A stretch of DNA of 64,000 nt from Mycolicibacterium duvalii (GCF_010726645.1 NZ_AP022563.1:1116001-1180000); one strand, 5' to 3'. Positions 37,444-48,264 are shown, counted from the stretch's first letter. A program made the numbers and translations. The notes: generated by a model not told the origin, from the sequence alone.

Positions 37444-37518
37444 ACGGGTCGTCTCGCGCCGCGGTGCCAGCCCCGCGGTGGTGATCACGCGCCTGTGACC
37501 AGCACCTAGGCAACTGCC

Positions 37519-38469
37519 GTGCAGATCCCCGGAGTCCTCAAGAAACTCGACCCGCGCCGCCGCCGATCGCGGGTCAACCCAGACGGCACCATGTCGCTGG
37601 TCGACCATCTCACCGAGTTGCGCACGCGGCTTCTCATCTCGGTGCTCGCCGTCCTTATCACCACGGTCCTCGGCTTCCTGTGGTACGGCCACGGTTTCCT
37701 CGGGTTGCCCAGCCTCGGTGACTGGCTGCGAGGTCCCTACTGTGCGCTCCCGGACTCGTCGCGCGCGTCCATCACCCCCGACGGCGGATGCCGGCTGCTG
37801 GCGACCGCGCCGTTCGACCAGTTCATGCTGCGACTCAAGGTCGGTCTGACGGCCGGCATCGTGCTGGCCTGCCCGGTCTGGCTGTATCAGCTGTGGGCGT
37901 TCATCACACCGGGCCTCTACGCCAAGGAGCGGCGGTTCGCGGTCGCGTTCGTCACGGTCGGCGCCGGGCTGTTCGTCGCCGGGGCGGTGCTGGCCTACGT
38001 GGTGCTGGCCAAGGCGCTGGGCTTCCTGTTGACCATCGGCAGTGATGTTCAGGTCACCGCGCTCTCGGGCGAGCAGTACTTCGGCTTCTTGATCAACCTG
38101 CTGCTGGTGTTCGGGATCAGCTTCGAGTTCCCGCTGCTGATCATCATGCTGAACCTGGTCGGGGTGCTGCCCTACGAGCGGCTGAAGGCGTGGCGCCGCG
38201 GCCTGATCATGGGTGTGTTCGTTTTTGCGGCGTTCGCCACACCCGGGTCGGACCCGTTCTCGATGCTGGCCCTGGCGCTGGCGATCACCGCGCTGATGGA
38301 GTTCGCGATCCAGATCGCCCGGTTGTCGGACAAGGGCCGGGCCCGCCGCGCCGCGCTGGACTCGGTCGCCGACGACGAAGCCGCGCCCATCGGTACTGCC
38401 GAACCCATCGATGCGCCGTCTGCGGTGCCCTCGCCGTCCCGACTCGTCGTCGATGACGACGCGACCTGA
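37519..38469 (+). CDS. tatC: twin-arginine translocase subunit TatC
   Basis: A 316-residue membrane protein with six helices and the conserved N-terminal [19 protein letters not shown], the region that binds the twin-Arg signal. [28 protein letters not shown] is the conserved second block, and [30 protein letters not shown] the third. It has a longer periplasmic loop ([26 protein letters not shown]) typical of mycobacteria, with two Cys. A cytoplasmic acidic tail of about 45 residues ends the protein. It overlaps helY by 17 bases. Confidence 0.95.
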   Translation: MQIPGVLKKLDPRRRRSRVNPDGTMSLVDHLTELRTRLLISVLAVLITTVLGFLWYGHGFLGLPSLGDWLRGPYCALPDSSRASITPDGGCRLLATAPFDQFMLRLKVGLTAGIVLACPVWLYQLWAFITPGLYAKERRFAVAFVTVGAGLFVAGAVLAYVVLAKALGFLLTIGSDVQVTALSGEQYFGFLINLLLVFGISFEFPLLIIMLNLVGVLPYERLKAWRRGLIMGVFVFAAFATPGSDPFSMLALALAITALMEFAIQIARLSDKGRARRAALDSVADDEAAPIGTAEPIDAPSAVPSPSRLVVDDDAT

Positions 38470-41215
38470 TCCGGTGCCGGCCCGCTCGCAGATCGACGCG
38501 TTCACCGCCCACCTGTCCTTCGCGCTCGATGACTTCCAGCGTCGTGCCTGCGAGGCTCTCGCCGGCGGGCACGGGGTCCTGGTGTGCGCCCCCACCGGTG
38601 CCGGCAAGACGGTGGTGGGGGAGTTCGCGGTCCATCTGGCACTGGCCGCCGGCGGCAAGTGCTTCTACACCACGCCGATCAAAGCGCTGAGCAACCAGAA
38701 GCACGCCGACCTGGTGCGCCGCTACGGCCCCGAGCGGATCGGTCTGCTCACCGGTGACCAGGCGGTCAACGGCGACGCCGACGTCGTCGTGATGACCACC
38801 GAAGTGCTGCGCAACATGCTCTACGCGGATTCTCCCGCGCTGCGCGGCCTTTCGTACGTGGTGATGGACGAGGTGCATTTCCTGGCCGACCGCATGCGCG
38901 GCGCGGTGTGGGAAGAGGTGATCCTGCACCTGCCCGAAGAGGTCCGGCTGGTGTCGCTGTCGGCCACGGTGAGCAATGCCGAGGAGTTCGGTGGGTGGAT
39001 CCAGACGGTGCGCGGTGACACCACCGTCGTGGTCGACGAGCACCGCCCGGTGCCGTTGTGGCAGCACGTGCTGGTCGGCAAGCGGCTGCTGGACCTGTTC
39101 GACTACCGGGCCGCCGAGGCGGCCAAGTCCGGCCGCGAGCCGGCCGTCGACCCGGAGTTGTTGCGCCACATCGCTCACCGGCGCGAGGCCGACCGGCTCG
39201 CCGACTGGCAGCCGCGCGGCCGGGGCCGTCCGGGCCGGCCCGGCATCTACCGCACGCCGGGGCGGCCCGAGGTGATCTCGGTACTCGAACAGCGCGACCT
39301 GCTGCCCGCCATCACGTTCATCTTCTCCCGGGCCGGCTGCGACGCCGCGGTCAAACAGTGTCTGCGGGCGTCGCTGCGGTTGACCACCGACACCGAACGC
39401 GCCCGGATCGCCGAGATCGTCGACCGTCGGACCGCCGACCTCAACGACACCGACCTGGTGGTCCTCGACTTCCACGAATGGCGGGAAGGGCTGCTGCGCG
39501 GGCTGGCCGCCCACCACGCCGGCCTGCTGCCGACGTTCCGCCACACCGTCGAGGAACTGTTCACCGCAGGGTTGGTCAAGGCCGTGTTCGCCACGGAAAC
39601 GTTGGCGTTGGGCATCAACATGCCGGCCCGCACCGTGGTGCTCGAACGACTGGTGAAGTTCAACGGCGAGCAGCACATGCCGCTGACGCCGGGCGAGTAC
39701 ACCCAACTGACCGGGCGGGCGGGCCGGCGCGGCATCGATGTCGAAGGCCACGCCGTGGTGCTGTGGAACCCTGATGTGGATCCGGCCGAAGTGGCCGGCC
39801 TGGCCTCGACGCGGACGTTCCCGCTGCGCAGTTCGTTCGCCCCGACCTACAACATGACCATCAACCTGGTCCATCAGATGGGTCCGCAGCAGGCGCACCG
39901 GCTGCTCGAGCGCTCCTTCGCCCAGTACCAGGCCGACCGGTCGGTGGTGGGACTCGTGCGGGGCGTCGAGCGCGGCGAACGGATGCTGGGCGAATCGGCC
40001 GCGGAGTTCGGCGGCCGCGACGCCCCGATCCTCGACTATGTGCGCCTGCGCGCGCAGATCACCGCGCGCGAGCGGGCGCAGTCGCGGGCCTCCCGGCTGC
40101 AGCGCCGGCAGGCGGTCAACGACGCGTTGGCGGCGCTGCGCCGCGGCGACATCATCACCATCACCCAGGGCAAGCGGGGCGGTCTGGCGGTGGTGCTGGA
40201 ACCGGCCCGCGACGACGACGATCCGCGCCCGCTGGTGCTCTCCGAGCACCGGTGGGCGGGCCGCATCTCGTCGGCCGACTACTCCGGCGCGGCGCCGCCG
40301 GTCGGCCGGATGACGCTGCCCAAGCGGGTGGAACACCGCAACCCGCGGGTACGTCGGGACATGGCCTCCGCGCTGCGTTCGGCCGCGTCCGGGCTGGACG
40401 TGCCGTCGGCCCGGCCGCGCCGCAGCGGAGCGCCGCCGGAGCCCGACATCGATCCGGAGCTGGCCGCGCTGCGCGAACGGATGCGCGCCCATCCGGCCCA
40501 CCGGCTGCCCGACCGGGAAGAGAAGGTGCGCGCGGCGGAGCGCTACCTGAAGATCGAGCGCGACAACGCCGCGCTGCGCAAGAAGATCGAATCGGCGACG
40601 AATTCGCTGGCCGTCACCTTCGACCGCATCGTGGTGCTGCTGACCGAACGGGGGTTCATCGCCGAAACCGGCGACGCCGCGCCGGCGGTGACCGACGCGG
40701 GACGGCTGCTCGCCCGCATCTACAGCGAGAGCGACCTGTTGGTGGCCGAATGTCTGCGCAGCGGCGTGTGGGATGAGCTCGACCCCGCCGAGTTGGCGGC
40801 TGCGCTGTCGGCGGTGGTGTACGAGTCGCGCCGCGACGGCGGGCTCAACGGGGTGGCCGAGGTGCCGACCGGCCGGTTGCGCCGCGCCCTCAACCAGACC
40901 CGCCGGCTGTGGGCCGAGTTGCGCACCGACGAGCAGCGCCACCGCATCGCGCACAGCCGCGAACCCGACGACGGCTTCGTCACCGCGATCTACCGCTGGG
41001 CACGCACCGGCGACCTGGCCACCGCGCTGGCAGCGTCCGACACCGCCGGCACCGGATCGTCCATGTCGGCCGGCGACTTCGTCCGCTGGTGCCGGCAGGT
41101 GCTCGATCTGGCTGATCAGGTGCGCGGTGCCGCACCCTCGCCGGCGTTGCGGGCGACCGCGAAACGCGCCATCAACGACGTCCGGCGCGGCGTCGTAGCT
41201 GTTGATGCCGGGTAG
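38453..41215 (+). CDS. helY: Ski2-like DEAD/DEVH-box helicase HelY
   Basis: A 920-residue superfamily 2 helicase related to yeast Ski2/Mtr4. Motifs: [12 protein letters not shown], Walker A APTGAGKT (46-53), [15 protein letters not shown] in [23 protein letters not shown], and motif [14 protein letters not shown]. The C-terminal half is the rRNA-processing-arch and DSHCT region ([23 protein letters not shown], then [14 protein letters not shown]). RNA turnover or processing is likely. ATG 38453 is chosen by homology, with an overlap on tatC. An antisense frame of nearly the same length is not a gene. Confidence 0.95.
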   Translation: MTTRPDPVPARSQIDAFTAHLSFALDDFQRRACEALAGGHGVLVCAPTGAGKTVVGEFAVHLALAAGGKCFYTTPIKALSNQKHADLVRRYGPERIGLLTGDQAVNGDADVVVMTTEVLRNMLYADSPALRGLSYVVMDEVHFLADRMRGAVWEEVILHLPEEVRLVSLSATVSNAEEFGGWIQTVRGDTTVVVDEHRPVPLWQHVLVGKRLLDLFDYRAAEAAKSGREPAVDPELLRHIAHRREADRLADWQPRGRGRPGRPGIYRTPGRPEVISVLEQRDLLPAITFIFSRAGCDAAVKQCLRASLRLTTDTERARIAEIVDRRTADLNDTDLVVLDFHEWREGLLRGLAAHHAGLLPTFRHTVEELFTAGLVKAVFATETLALGINMPARTVVLERLVKFNGEQHMPLTPGEYTQLTGRAGRRGIDVEGHAVVLWNPDVDPAEVAGLASTRTFPLRSSFAPTYNMTINLVHQMGPQQAHRLLERSFAQYQADRSVVGLVRGVERGERMLGESAAEFGGRDAPILDYVRLRAQITARERAQSRASRLQRRQAVNDALAALRRGDIITITQGKRGGLAVVLEPARDDDDPRPLVLSEHRWAGRISSADYSGAAPPVGRMTLPKRVEHRNPRVRRDMASALRSAASGLDVPSARPRRSGAPPEPDIDPELAALRERMRAHPAHRLPDREEKVRAAERYLKIERDNAALRKKIESATNSLAVTFDRIVVLLTERGFIAETGDAAPAVTDAGRLLARIYSESDLLVAECLRSGVWDELDPAELAAALSAVVYESRRDGGLNGVAEVPTGRLRRALNQTRRLWAELRTDEQRHRIAHSREPDDGFVTAIYRWARTGDLATALAASDTAGTGSSMSAGDFVRWCRQVLDLADQVRGAAPSPALRATAKRAINDVRRGVVAVDAG

Positions 41216-41218
41216 GGT
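41213..41218 (+). promoter_or_regulatory. -10 box of the DUF4333 gene
   Basis: TAGGGT overlapping the helY stop; an AAGGAGA ribosome site (41244-41250) precedes the ATG at 41254. Confidence 0.4.
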
Positions 41219-41253
41219 GTGGCCCAGCAGGCACGGCACGACCAAGGAGAGAA

Positions 41254-42021
41254 ATGAGCGGACCGCAGGGACCTGATCCGACGCAGCCGTGGCCGGGTCA
41301 ACAGCCTGAGTCGTCGGGCGCGGAGCAACCGTCCGGCGATGCCGCCACCGACCAGGGCTGGCAGCCGCCGTCGGGGTCGGAGCAGGCGCAGGCGCCCGGT
41401 GCCGAGCAACCCCAATGGCAGCCCCCGGCCTACACGCCGCAGCAGTATCCGCAGTACCAACAGCCGCAGCAGTACGCGCCGCAGTATCCCCCCACCGACC
41501 AGTACGGTCAGCCGACCGGCTACCCCCAGCAGGGGCAGTACGGTCAGCCGGGCGCTTACGGGCAGCCCTACGGTCAGCCGGGCTACGGCCCGCCGCCCGG
41601 GCAATTCGGCCAGCAGCCGGGTCAGCCGGGGCAGTTCGGCCAGTACCCGGGCTATTCGGCGCCGGGTTCGGAGGACGGGTCGAAGCGCTCGCTGGCCGTC
41701 ATCGGCACGGTCATCGGTGTGCTCGTCGGCGTCGTCGTCATCGCGGTCCTGGTGCTGGGTTTCTGGAAGCCGGGCTTCTTCGTCACCACCAAGCTCGACA
41801 TCGGGGCCGCCGAGCAGGGTGTCCAGCAGATCCTGACCGACGAGACCAACGGCTACGGTGCCACCAACGTCAGCAATGTGACCTGCAACGACGGTGTCAG
41901 CCCGACCGTGCGCAAGGGCGCCACCTTCGAGTGTGAGGTCAGCATCGACGGCACCATCCGGCAGGTCACCGTGACGTTCCAGGACGACGAGGGCACCTAC
42001 GAGGTCGGCCGGCCGAAGTAG
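41254..42021 (+). CDS. Pro/Gln/Tyr-rich membrane-anchored DUF4333 protein (Rv2091c-like)
   Basis: A 255-residue protein: a disordered cytoplasmic N-terminal part of about 140 residues rich in Q, P, Y and G with repeated YGQP units, one membrane helix ([24 protein letters not shown]), and an extracytoplasmic DUF4333 domain ([42 protein letters not shown]) with two Cys that may form a disulfide. The function is unknown. The gene order after helY matches Rv2091c. Confidence 0.88.
   Translation: MSGPQGPDPTQPWPGQQPESSGAEQPSGDAATDQGWQPPSGSEQAQAPGAEQPQWQPPAYTPQQYPQYQQPQQYAPQYPPTDQYGQPTGYPQQGQYGQPGAYGQPYGQPGYGPPPGQFGQQPGQPGQFGQYPGYSAPGSEDGSKRSLAVIGTVIGVLVGVVVIAVLVLGFWKPGFFVTTKLDIGAAEQGVQQILTDETNGYGATNVSNVTCNDGVSPTVRKGATFECEVSIDGTIRQVTVTFQDDEGTYEVGRPK
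41501..41580 (+). repeat. in-frame YGQP repeats inside the DUF4333 gene
   Basis: Three near-identical copies of TACGGTCAGCCG occur at 41503, 41539 and 41569 with degenerate copies between, encoding YGQP units of the low-complexity domain. They are coding repeats, not a CRISPR array. Confidence 0.7.
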
Positions 42022-42025
42022 CCGA

Positions 42026-42982
42026 TCAGCCCGGCAGAGCGTCGAGCGCGCTCTGCAGGCGGCCGACCGAGGACGACACGCCGTAACGCTCGGCGAGTTC
42101 GGAGACTTTGCGGGGGTTCCGGGCCGCCAGCGGCAACGCGTCGGAGTCGGTGGAGAAATCCACGTCGCAGTCCGTGGCCACCCGCACCACCGGCGCCGCC
42201 GCCGCGATGTAGTCGGCCGCTCCGCGCAGCTTGGTGCGGTGGGCTTTCGACAGCCCCGAGCGGGGGTCCTCGGTGGCGGCCAGAATCTGGTCCAGGGAGC
42301 CGTATTTCGCCAACAGCGCAGCCGCGGTCTTCTCGCCGATGCCGGCCACACCGGGCAGCCCGTCGCTCGGGTCGCCGCGCAGCAGCGCCAGCTCGGCGTA
42401 GGCGGGTCCCGCGCGGTCGACCGGGACACCGTAGTTCTCGGCGACCTCCGCCGGACCGTGCTTGATGGCTTTGGAAAGGCCGCGGCCCAGGTAGAGCACC
42501 CGCACCGGCACCGGCTCCTCGCGGACGAGCTGCAGCAGGTCGCGGTCCCCGCTGACCACCACCACCGGGTCGTGCCGCTCCCGCTCGGCCAGCGTGCCCA
42601 GCACGTCGTCGGCTTCGTGGTGGGCCGCGCCGGCGGTCGCGATGCCGAACGCGTCGAGGATCTCGAAGATCATGTCGACCTGCGGGGTCAGGTCGTCGGG
42701 AACCTCCTCGACGTCGGGTTCGTCGTCGAGGTTCTCCTCGACCACCCGATGGGCCTTGTAGGACGGGATCAGGTCGACCCGCCACTGCGGTCGCCAGTCG
42801 TCGTCACGGCAGACCACCAACCGGTGCGGCTGTTCGCGGGTGATCACCGTGGCCACGGCGTCGAGGAAGCCGCGCACGGCGTTGACGGGTCGGCCGTCGG
42901 GGGCGGTGATGGACGACGGGACACCGAAGTAGGAGCGAAACCACATGCTCGCACCGTCGAGGAGCACCAGGGGAGCAGTCAC
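42026..42982 (-). CDS. 5'-3' exonuclease, FEN/polymerase-I N-domain type (Rv2090-like)
   Basis: A 318-residue stand-alone 5' nuclease. Metal-site motifs in order: [45 protein letters not shown], and the helix-hairpin-helix [29 protein letters not shown]. Such proteins remove flaps or RNA primers and act with, or in place of, the PolA domain. GTG 42982 has GGATGGCGGG upstream. It is divergent from pepE with only 38 bases between. Confidence 0.92.
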   Translation of the reverse strand: MTAPLVLLDGASMWFRSYFGVPSSITAPDGRPVNAVRGFLDAVATVITREQPHRLVVCRDDDWRPQWRVDLIPSYKAHRVVEENLDDEPDVEEVPDDLTPQVDMIFEILDAFGIATAGAAHHEADDVLGTLAERERHDPVVVVSGDRDLLQLVREEPVPVRVLYLGRGLSKAIKHGPAEVAENYGVPVDRAGPAYAELALLRGDPSDGLPGVAGIGEKTAAALLAKYGSLDQILAATEDPRSGLSKAHRTKLRGAADYIAAAAPVVRVATDCDVDFSTDSDALPLAARNPRKVSELAERYGVSSSVGRLQSALDALPG

Positions 42983-43007
42983 CCCGCCATCCTGCCAGGG
43001 CAGTGAC

Positions 43008-43013
43008 TAGCCT
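43008..43013 (+). promoter_or_regulatory. -10 box of pepE (leaderless)
   Basis: TAGCCT, seven bases before the ATG at 43021. Confidence 0.5.
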
Positions 43014-43020
43014 TGCGGTC

Positions 43021-44151
43021 ATGTCCGACGGTCGATTCAGCACGCAGGTCTACGCCCACCGGATGGCCGCCGCCGCGCGCGCCGCCGCCGACGCGGGACT
43101 GGCGGGCCTGGTCCTGACTCCCGGCTACGACCTGCGGTATCTGACCGGCTCGCGCGCCCAGACCTTCGAGCGGCTGACCGCGCTGGTGCTGCCCGCCGCC
43201 GGCGACCCGACCGTCGTGGTGCCCCGGCTGGAACTGGCCGCCCTCAAGGAGTCCGCGGTGCCCGAACTGGGCGTGGCCGTGCGCGACTGGGTCGACGGCG
43301 ACGATCCCTATGCGCTGGTCGCCGACGCGCTGGCGGGGGTGGATCAGCCGGCGGTGGCGGTGACCGAGTCCATGCCCGCCCTGCATCTGCTGCCGCTGGC
43401 GCAGACTCTGGGTGTGGTGCCGGTGCTGGCCACCGACGTCCTGCGCTCGCTGCGGATGGTCAAAGACGCCGCCGAGATCGACGCGCTGCGCGCCGCCGGC
43501 GCGGCGATCGACCGCGTGCACGCCCGGGTACCGGAGTTTCTCGTCCCCGGTCGCACCGAAGCCGACGTCGCCGCTGATATCGCCGAAGCCATTGTCGCCG
43601 AAGGGCATTCGGAGGTGGCGTTCATCATCGTCGGCTCCGGTCCGCACGGGGCCGACCCGCACCACGAATGTTCGGACCGGCAACTGCGGGAAGGCGATGT
43701 GGTGGTCGTCGACATCGGCGGCCCCTACGGCGTCGGCTACAACTCCGACTGCACCCGGACCTACAGCATCGGCGAACCCGGCGACGACGTGCGACGCCGG
43801 TATGCGGTGCTGCAGGAGGCGCAGCGCGCCGCGGTGGCCGCGGTGCGCCCGGGCGTCACCGCTGAACAGGTCGACGCCGCCGCCCGTGACGTGCTGGCGG
43901 CAGCCGGGCTGGCCGAGGCGTTCGTGCATCGCACCGGCCACGGCATCGGTCTGTCGGTGCACGAGGAGCCCTACATCGTCGCCGGCAACGCGCTGCCGCT
44001 GCAGCAGGGCATGGCTTTCTCGGTGGAGCCGGGCATCTACTTCGCCGGCGAGTGGGGCGCGCGGATCGAGGACATCGTGATCGTCACCGGCGACGGTGCC
44101 GAGCCGGTCAACAACCGACCGCACGATCTGACCGTGGTGCCGGTGCGCTGA
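43021..44151 (+). CDS. pepE: Xaa-Pro dipeptidase/aminopeptidase, M24 family (PepE)
   Basis: A 376-residue M24 metallopeptidase that splits X-Pro bonds. The N-terminal creatinase-like domain is followed by the pita-bread catalytic domain with metal ligands in VVDIGGPYG, NSDCTRTYS, HRTGHGIGLSVHEEPYI, MAFSVEPGIYF and ARIEDIVIV. ATG 43021 follows a TANNNT box by seven bases; an in-frame start six codons earlier would precede the transcript. It is followed by the convergent F420 reductase gene. Confidence 0.93.
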   Translation: MSDGRFSTQVYAHRMAAAARAAADAGLAGLVLTPGYDLRYLTGSRAQTFERLTALVLPAAGDPTVVVPRLELAALKESAVPELGVAVRDWVDGDDPYALVADALAGVDQPAVAVTESMPALHLLPLAQTLGVVPVLATDVLRSLRMVKDAAEIDALRAAGAAIDRVHARVPEFLVPGRTEADVAADIAEAIVAEGHSEVAFIIVGSGPHGADPHHECSDRQLREGDVVVVDIGGPYGVGYNSDCTRTYSIGEPGDDVRRRYAVLQEAQRAAVAAVRPGVTAEQVDAAARDVLAAAGLAEAFVHRTGHGIGLSVHEEPYIVAGNALPLQQGMAFSVEPGIYFAGEWGARIEDIVIVTGDGAEPVNNRPHDLTVVPVR

Positions 44152-44159
44152 CTCCGCGG

Positions 44160-44585
44160 TCAGGTGTCGCTGCGGTCGAGCAGGCTCGACGAGCCCAGCA
44201 CCCGCTCGATTTTGACCTCGATCACCACGCGTTTCGGATTCGGGCGCGGTGTGCGATAGCGCTGCGCGTAGCGCAGTTCGGCATCGCGCACGTGGTCGGT
44301 GTCGGTGCGTACCGTCGACTTGCCTTCCAGTGACAACCACCGGGCCCCGTCGACCTGGCTGAGCACGGCCACGCCGCGATGTTCGGCGTTGACCGCCTTC
44401 TGGGAACCTCCGGTGGTGATCACCCGGGCGATGTGGGTCTGCGGATCGAAGGTGAACCCGACGGCCACCACATGCGGTGATCCGTCGTTGCGCAACGTGG
44501 TCAGCATGGCGAGATGACGCTCGGTCAGGAAGGCCAGCGCGTCGGTGGTCAGCTTGGTGGTCGCCTTGCGACCGGATGTAGCCAT
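44160..44585 (-). CDS. F420H2-dependent reductase of the PPOX fold (Rv2074-like, biliverdin reductase group)
   Basis: A 141-residue split-barrel flavin/deazaflavin protein. [30 protein letters not shown] is the family start; [19 protein letters not shown] and [13 protein letters not shown] line the cofactor site; [30 protein letters not shown] ends the protein. Rv2074 of M. tuberculosis, which it closely resembles, uses F420H2 to reduce biliverdin. It is divergent from the short-chain dehydrogenase gene. The ATG at 44585 is the only good start. Confidence 0.9.
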   Translation of the reverse strand: MATSGRKATTKLTTDALAFLTERHLAMLTTLRNDGSPHVVAVGFTFDPQTHIARVITTGGSQKAVNAEHRGVAVLSQVDGARWLSLEGKSTVRTDTDHVRDAELRYAQRYRTPRPNPKRVVIEVKIERVLGSSSLLDRSDT

Positions 44586-44606
44586 CGGCCCCACGCTAGC
44601 GCAGGC

Positions 44607-44612
44607 GATAAT
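44607..44612 (+). promoter_or_regulatory. -10 box of the SDR-cobL operon (leaderless)
   Basis: GATAAT, seven bases before the GTG at 44620, a spacing that recurs through this region. Confidence 0.48.
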
Positions 44613-44619
44613 CGCAGCC

Positions 44620-45369
44620 GTGGATGACACGGTGGACGACCCGGTCGTGATCTTCGGCGGGCGCAGTGAGATCGGCACCGAGCTGGGGCGGCGGGTGACC
44701 CGCGACGCGACGGTGATCCTGGCCGCGCGCCGGGCCGATGAGCTCGACGACCAAGTCTCGGCCATGCGGAAGGCGGGTGCGTCGGCCGTGCACACCATCG
44801 AATTCGACGCCGACGATCTGGCCTCCCATCGTGGCGTCGTCGACGGCATCCTCGCCCGCCACGGCGCGATCGGCACCGCGGTGCTGGCCTTCGGCATCCT
44901 CGGCGACCAGGAGCGCGCCGAGCGGGATCCGGGCCACGCCGCGGCGATCGTGCACACCGACTTCGTCGCGCAGGTCAGTCTCCTCACCACGCTGGCCGAC
45001 ACGATGCGCGCCGCCGGACGCGGAACGCTGGTGGTGTTCTCCTCGGTGGCCGGGGTGCGGGTCCGGCGGGCGAACTACGTCTACGGGTCGGCAAAGGCCG
45101 GGCTGGACGGCTTCTGCAGCGGGCTCGCCGACGCCCTGCACGGATCCGGGGTCCGGTTGCTGGTGGTGCGTCCGGGCTTCGTGGTGGGCCGGATGACCGA
45201 GGGGATGTCGCCGGCGCCGTTCTCCTCGACACCGGCCGAGGTCGCCGACGCCACCGTTCGCGCACTGCGCCGGGGCCGGTCGCAGGTCTGGGTCCCGGGA
45301 ATCCTCAAGCCGGTGTTCGCGGCGTTGAAGCTGCTGCCCCAACCGATCTGGCGGAGGATGCCGCGATGA
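44620..45369 (+). CDS. short-chain dehydrogenase/reductase (Rv2073c-like)
   Basis: A 249-residue SDR. The cofactor motif is atypical: [37 protein letters not shown] contains the catalytic Ser and the YxxxK pair, and [17 protein letters not shown] follows. It resembles the group of DprE2-like reductases, but the substrate is unknown. The GTG start gives the same length as the tuberculosis protein. It overlaps cobL by 4 bases (ATGA), although no link to cobalamin is evident. Confidence 0.88.
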   Translation: MDDTVDDPVVIFGGRSEIGTELGRRVTRDATVILAARRADELDDQVSAMRKAGASAVHTIEFDADDLASHRGVVDGILARHGAIGTAVLAFGILGDQERAERDPGHAAAIVHTDFVAQVSLLTTLADTMRAAGRGTLVVFSSVAGVRVRRANYVYGSAKAGLDGFCSGLADALHGSGVRLLVVRPGFVVGRMTEGMSPAPFSSTPAEVADATVRALRRGRSQVWVPGILKPVFAALKLLPQPIWRRMPR

Positions 45370-46559
45370 ACCGGATCGTGGTGGTCGGTATCGGCGCCGA
45401 CGGAATGGCCGGGCTCGCCGAGTCGGCCCGCGCCGAATTGCGCAGAGCCACAGTGGTTCACGGATCGTCGCGGCAGATCGACCTGCTCGACGACTCGGTG
45501 TCGGCGCAGCGGCGGATATGGCCGTCACCGATGCTGCCCGCGCTGAGCGGTCTGCTCGACGGGGCCGACGGGGACGTGCATGTGGTGGCCAGCGGCGACC
45601 CGTTGCTGCACGGGGTCGCGACATCGTTGATCCGGCTGCACGGCACCGACCGGGTGACGGTGCTGCCGCATGTGTCGTCGGTGACGCTGGCCTGCGCGCG
45701 GCTCGGGTGGCCCGCGCCGGACACCGAGATCATCAGCCTGGTCACCGCCGCGGCGCACACCGCCGTGCGCCGCGGCGGTCAGGCGATCGTGCTGTCCCGC
45801 GACGCCTCGACCCCGGCCGCACTGGCCCGGTTGCTCACCACCAGCGGGCGCGGCGACTCGGAGCTCACCGTGCTCGAACAACTCGGCGGGCCCGCCGAGC
45901 GGGTGCGGACCGACACCGCCCGGCAGTGGGCGTCCCGACCGCCCGCCGACGTCGACGACCTCAACGTGATGGCGGTGCGCTACCTGCCCGACGAACGGCG
46001 GTTCGGCGCGCTGCCCGACGATGCATTCGCCCATGACGGGCAGATCACCAAGCAGGCGATGCGGGCCGTGACCCTGGCTGCGCTGGCGCCGCGGCCCGGT
46101 GAACTGCTCTGGGACGTGGGCTCGGGGTCGGGCAGTGTGGCCATCGAGTGGTGCCGAACCGGGCCCGGCTGCCGGGCGATCGCCTTCGAACGCAACGATG
46201 CCCGGCGCGAACGGATCGCCCGGAACGCGGCAGCCCACGGGGTAGGCGTCGAGACCAGCTTCGACGCGCCGGAGGCGTTCCGCTCCGCACCGGCCCCCAC
46301 GGCGATCTTCCTCGGCGGCGGCGTCAGCCAGCCCGGCCTGATCGACGCGTGCTGGCAGGCTCTGCGGCCCGGCGGGCGGCTGGTCGTCAACGCGGTCACC
46401 GTGGAGTCCGAAGCGGTTCTGGCGCAGTCGTTTTCCCGGTACGGCGGTGAATTACAGCGTTTCGCGCACTACCGCGGTGAAGCGGTCGGGTCGTTCACCG
46501 GCTGGCGGCCGGCGATGCCGGTCACGCAGTGGTCGGTGACGAAGCCTCATACGATCTGA
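45366..46559 (+). CDS. cobL: precorrin-6Y C5,15-methyltransferase (decarboxylating) CobL
   Basis: A 397-residue bifunctional enzyme of the aerobic cobalamin pathway. The N-terminal tetrapyrrole-methylase domain (VVVGIGADGMAGLAESARAEL, VASGDPLLHGVATSL) methylates C5; the C-terminal class I methyltransferase domain (GELLWDVGSGSGSVAIEW) methylates C15 with decarboxylation. It is coupled to the SDR gene upstream and overlaps the convergent kinase-like gene by 38 bases. cobM and cobK, which follow cobL in M. tuberculosis, are not beside it here. Confidence 0.95.
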   Translation: MNRIVVVGIGADGMAGLAESARAELRRATVVHGSSRQIDLLDDSVSAQRRIWPSPMLPALSGLLDGADGDVHVVASGDPLLHGVATSLIRLHGTDRVTVLPHVSSVTLACARLGWPAPDTEIISLVTAAAHTAVRRGGQAIVLSRDASTPAALARLLTTSGRGDSELTVLEQLGGPAERVRTDTARQWASRPPADVDDLNVMAVRYLPDERRFGALPDDAFAHDGQITKQAMRAVTLAALAPRPGELLWDVGSGSGSVAIEWCRTGPGCRAIAFERNDARRERIARNAAAHGVGVETSFDAPEAFRSAPAPTAIFLGGGVSQPGLIDACWQALRPGGRLVVNAVTVESEAVLAQSFSRYGGELQRFAHYRGEAVGSFTGWRPAMPVTQWSVTKPHTI

Positions 46560-47616
46560 CCAGCTCGATCGAATCGAGTTCGCGGATCGCCCGGCAGCCG
46601 CGGTGCAGCATGGTCAGCATCATCTCGTCACCACGCTCGGTGGACGACGCGAACGCGGTGCCCAGCGCGGTGATCAGCGGTGCCTGCAGCACCCCGAGTC
46701 GGTAATCGTGCCAACAGGTCTCGAGGTCGTAGCCGGTGACGCCGTGGCCCAGCAGCGCCGCGTGGTAGCGCGCCACCAGATCGCGTTCGACTGCTGCGCG
46801 CGTCTCGGGCTGCAGGCTGGTCCCGGTGAAATACGCCAGATCCCGGCTCGGCAGCCCGATTCCCAGCGTCTGCCAGTCGACGACGGTGACGCGGGTGCGG
46901 TCGGGATCGTAGAGCAGGTTGTCGAGCCGGTAGTCGCCGTGCATCAGCGAGAAACGGTCGGGCACCGCGAGCAGCCACGGGGTGACCAGGCTCATGGCGG
47001 CCAGCAGCGTATCGCGGTCCTCGTCGCTGACCGACGCGCCGAGTTTGTCCAGCGTGATGTCGGCGGCCATCTTGGCTACTTCGCCCATGCCGCCGGCGGC
47101 GGCCTCGTCGCCGGGTTTGGGCATGACGATCGAGGGCAGGTCGAAGTAGCGCCGCTCGTTCCACGTCGGGCCGTGCAGCCCCGCCAGTGCCTCGACGGCC
47201 AGCTCGGCCTCGGCCGCGGTGCACCCGGCGATCTGGTCGCCCTGCACGGCAGGAGCCATGTCGGCCAGCACGAGCACGAAATCTTTGCCGTCGGAGGAGA
47301 TCTCGCTGTGGAAGCAGTTCGGCGCCGGAATGGCGACATCCTTGGCGATCGCGGTGTAGAAGTCCACCTCGGATACGTAACCCAGCGCCACGCGCTCGCG
47401 CACCGCGTCGTCCTGTGCGGGCAGTTTCACCGCGAAAGTCGTTGGCGGAGTGGAGGGTCGGTCGCCCGGGGGGTAGCTGGCCGTGACCCGGTAGGTCGCG
47501 CCGGTCTGGCCGGTGCCGATGGCGACCACATCCACCGCGCTGACCTCGGTGCCCAGTACCGATCCCAGCCAGGCGGCGGTGAGATCTTCGGGACTACGGG
47601 GAATCGTCACTCGCAT
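46522..47616 (-). CDS. aminoglycoside-phosphotransferase/ecdysteroid-kinase-like protein
   Basis: A 364-residue protein kinase-fold small-molecule kinase. Visible motifs are TTFAVKLPAQD with the ATP-binding Lys, the catalytic loop LMHGDYRLDNLLYDPD (HGDxxxxN), and VVDWQTLGIGLPSRDLAYF carrying the metal-binding Asp. Family members phosphorylate hydroxyl groups on antibiotics, choline, steroids or similar; the substrate here is unknown. It is 9 bases downstream of a TetR gene in the same operon, so it is probably induced by a ligand of that regulator. Confidence 0.83.
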   Translation of the reverse strand: MRVTIPRSPEDLTAAWLGSVLGTEVSAVDVVAIGTGQTGATYRVTASYPPGDRPSTPPTTFAVKLPAQDDAVRERVALGYVSEVDFYTAIAKDVAIPAPNCFHSEISSDGKDFVLVLADMAPAVQGDQIAGCTAAEAELAVEALAGLHGPTWNERRYFDLPSIVMPKPGDEAAAGGMGEVAKMAADITLDKLGASVSDEDRDTLLAAMSLVTPWLLAVPDRFSLMHGDYRLDNLLYDPDRTRVTVVDWQTLGIGLPSRDLAYFTGTSLQPETRAAVERDLVARYHAALLGHGVTGYDLETCWHDYRLGVLQAPLITALGTAFASSTERGDEMMLTMLHRGCRAIRELDSIELVRSYEASSPTTA

Positions 47617-47625
47617 CGCCTTTCG

Positions 47626-48240
47626 TCAGGCGCCGTCTTCGGCGTAGATGGTGCGTAACCAGATCGTCTCGGCGCCCGACAGCAGGTCGTCACGGCTGAG
47701 TCGGCCGCCGACGGTGTAACGCTCCATCAGCCGGTCGTTGAACTCCAGCAGCAGGCTGGCCAGCACGTCGGGTGCGGTGCCGGCGGGGGCGCGGCCACCG
47801 GAGCGTTCACCGTTGATCATCGCCGCGACCGACGGCACGAACGATTCCCGGGCGTCGTCCCACAGAGTGCGGACGGCGGCGCTGGTGGCCCGGGCCTCGA
47901 GCATCGCCTGGAGCAGGTAGCGGTGCTCGTCGACGGTGTCCAGCAGCGCGTCGAGCATCCCGCGGATCCGGGCGCGGGGCGGCCGGTCGGTGCTGCTGAG
48001 CAGGTCGCGCGCCATGAATCCGTCGTCGTACATCGGCTCCAGTAGCGCTGCCACCGCGGCGGCCTTGTTCTCGAAGTAGAAGTAGAACGCCGACCGGGTG
48101 ACGCCGGCCCGGCGAGTCACGTCGGCGATATTGAGGGCGTCGAAACCCGACTCACGGAGATGGTGATCCAGTGACTCCAGGATCGCGGTTCGGCGGATGT
48201 CGCTCTTCTGCGGCTGGCGCCGGTCGGTGGGAGAGCGCAC
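47626..48240 (-). CDS. TetR family transcriptional regulator (second in the window)
   Basis: A 204-residue regulator. The HTH (ALNIADVTRRAGVTRSAFYFYFENKAAAVAALLE) is at about 37-70, and the C-terminal part (LEFNDRLMERYTVGGRLSRDD) resembles the EthR/TetR_C class. The GTG start is six bases after a TAGGGT box, so it is leaderless. It begins the operon with the APH-type kinase. A 13-base direct repeat in its promoter is the probable operator. Confidence 0.88.
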   Translation of the reverse strand: MRSPTDRRQPQKSDIRRTAILESLDHHLRESGFDALNIADVTRRAGVTRSAFYFYFENKAAAVAALLEPMYDDGFMARDLLSSTDRPPRARIRGMLDALLDTVDEHRYLLQAMLEARATSAAVRTLWDDARESFVPSVAAMINGERSGGRAPAGTAPDVLASLLLEFNDRLMERYTVGGRLSRDDLLSGAETIWLRTIYAEDGA

Positions 48241-48246
48241 CGCGCG

Positions 48247-48252
48247 ACCCTA
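48247..48252 (-). promoter_or_regulatory. -10 box of the TetR-kinase operon (leaderless)
   Basis: TAGGGT on the minus strand, six bases before the GTG at 48240. Confidence 0.5.
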
Positions 48253-48264
48253 GCCTGGGGTTCT

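Noticed and set aside
38285..41245. Minus-strand open frame of about 986 codons opposite helY.
   Set aside because: HelY has all helicase motifs on the plus strand; the antisense product is His/Arg/Gly-rich without any family motif.
41501..41580. Regular short repeats that could suggest a CRISPR array.
   Set aside because: They are in frame, encode YGQP units and have no unique spacers of constant length.
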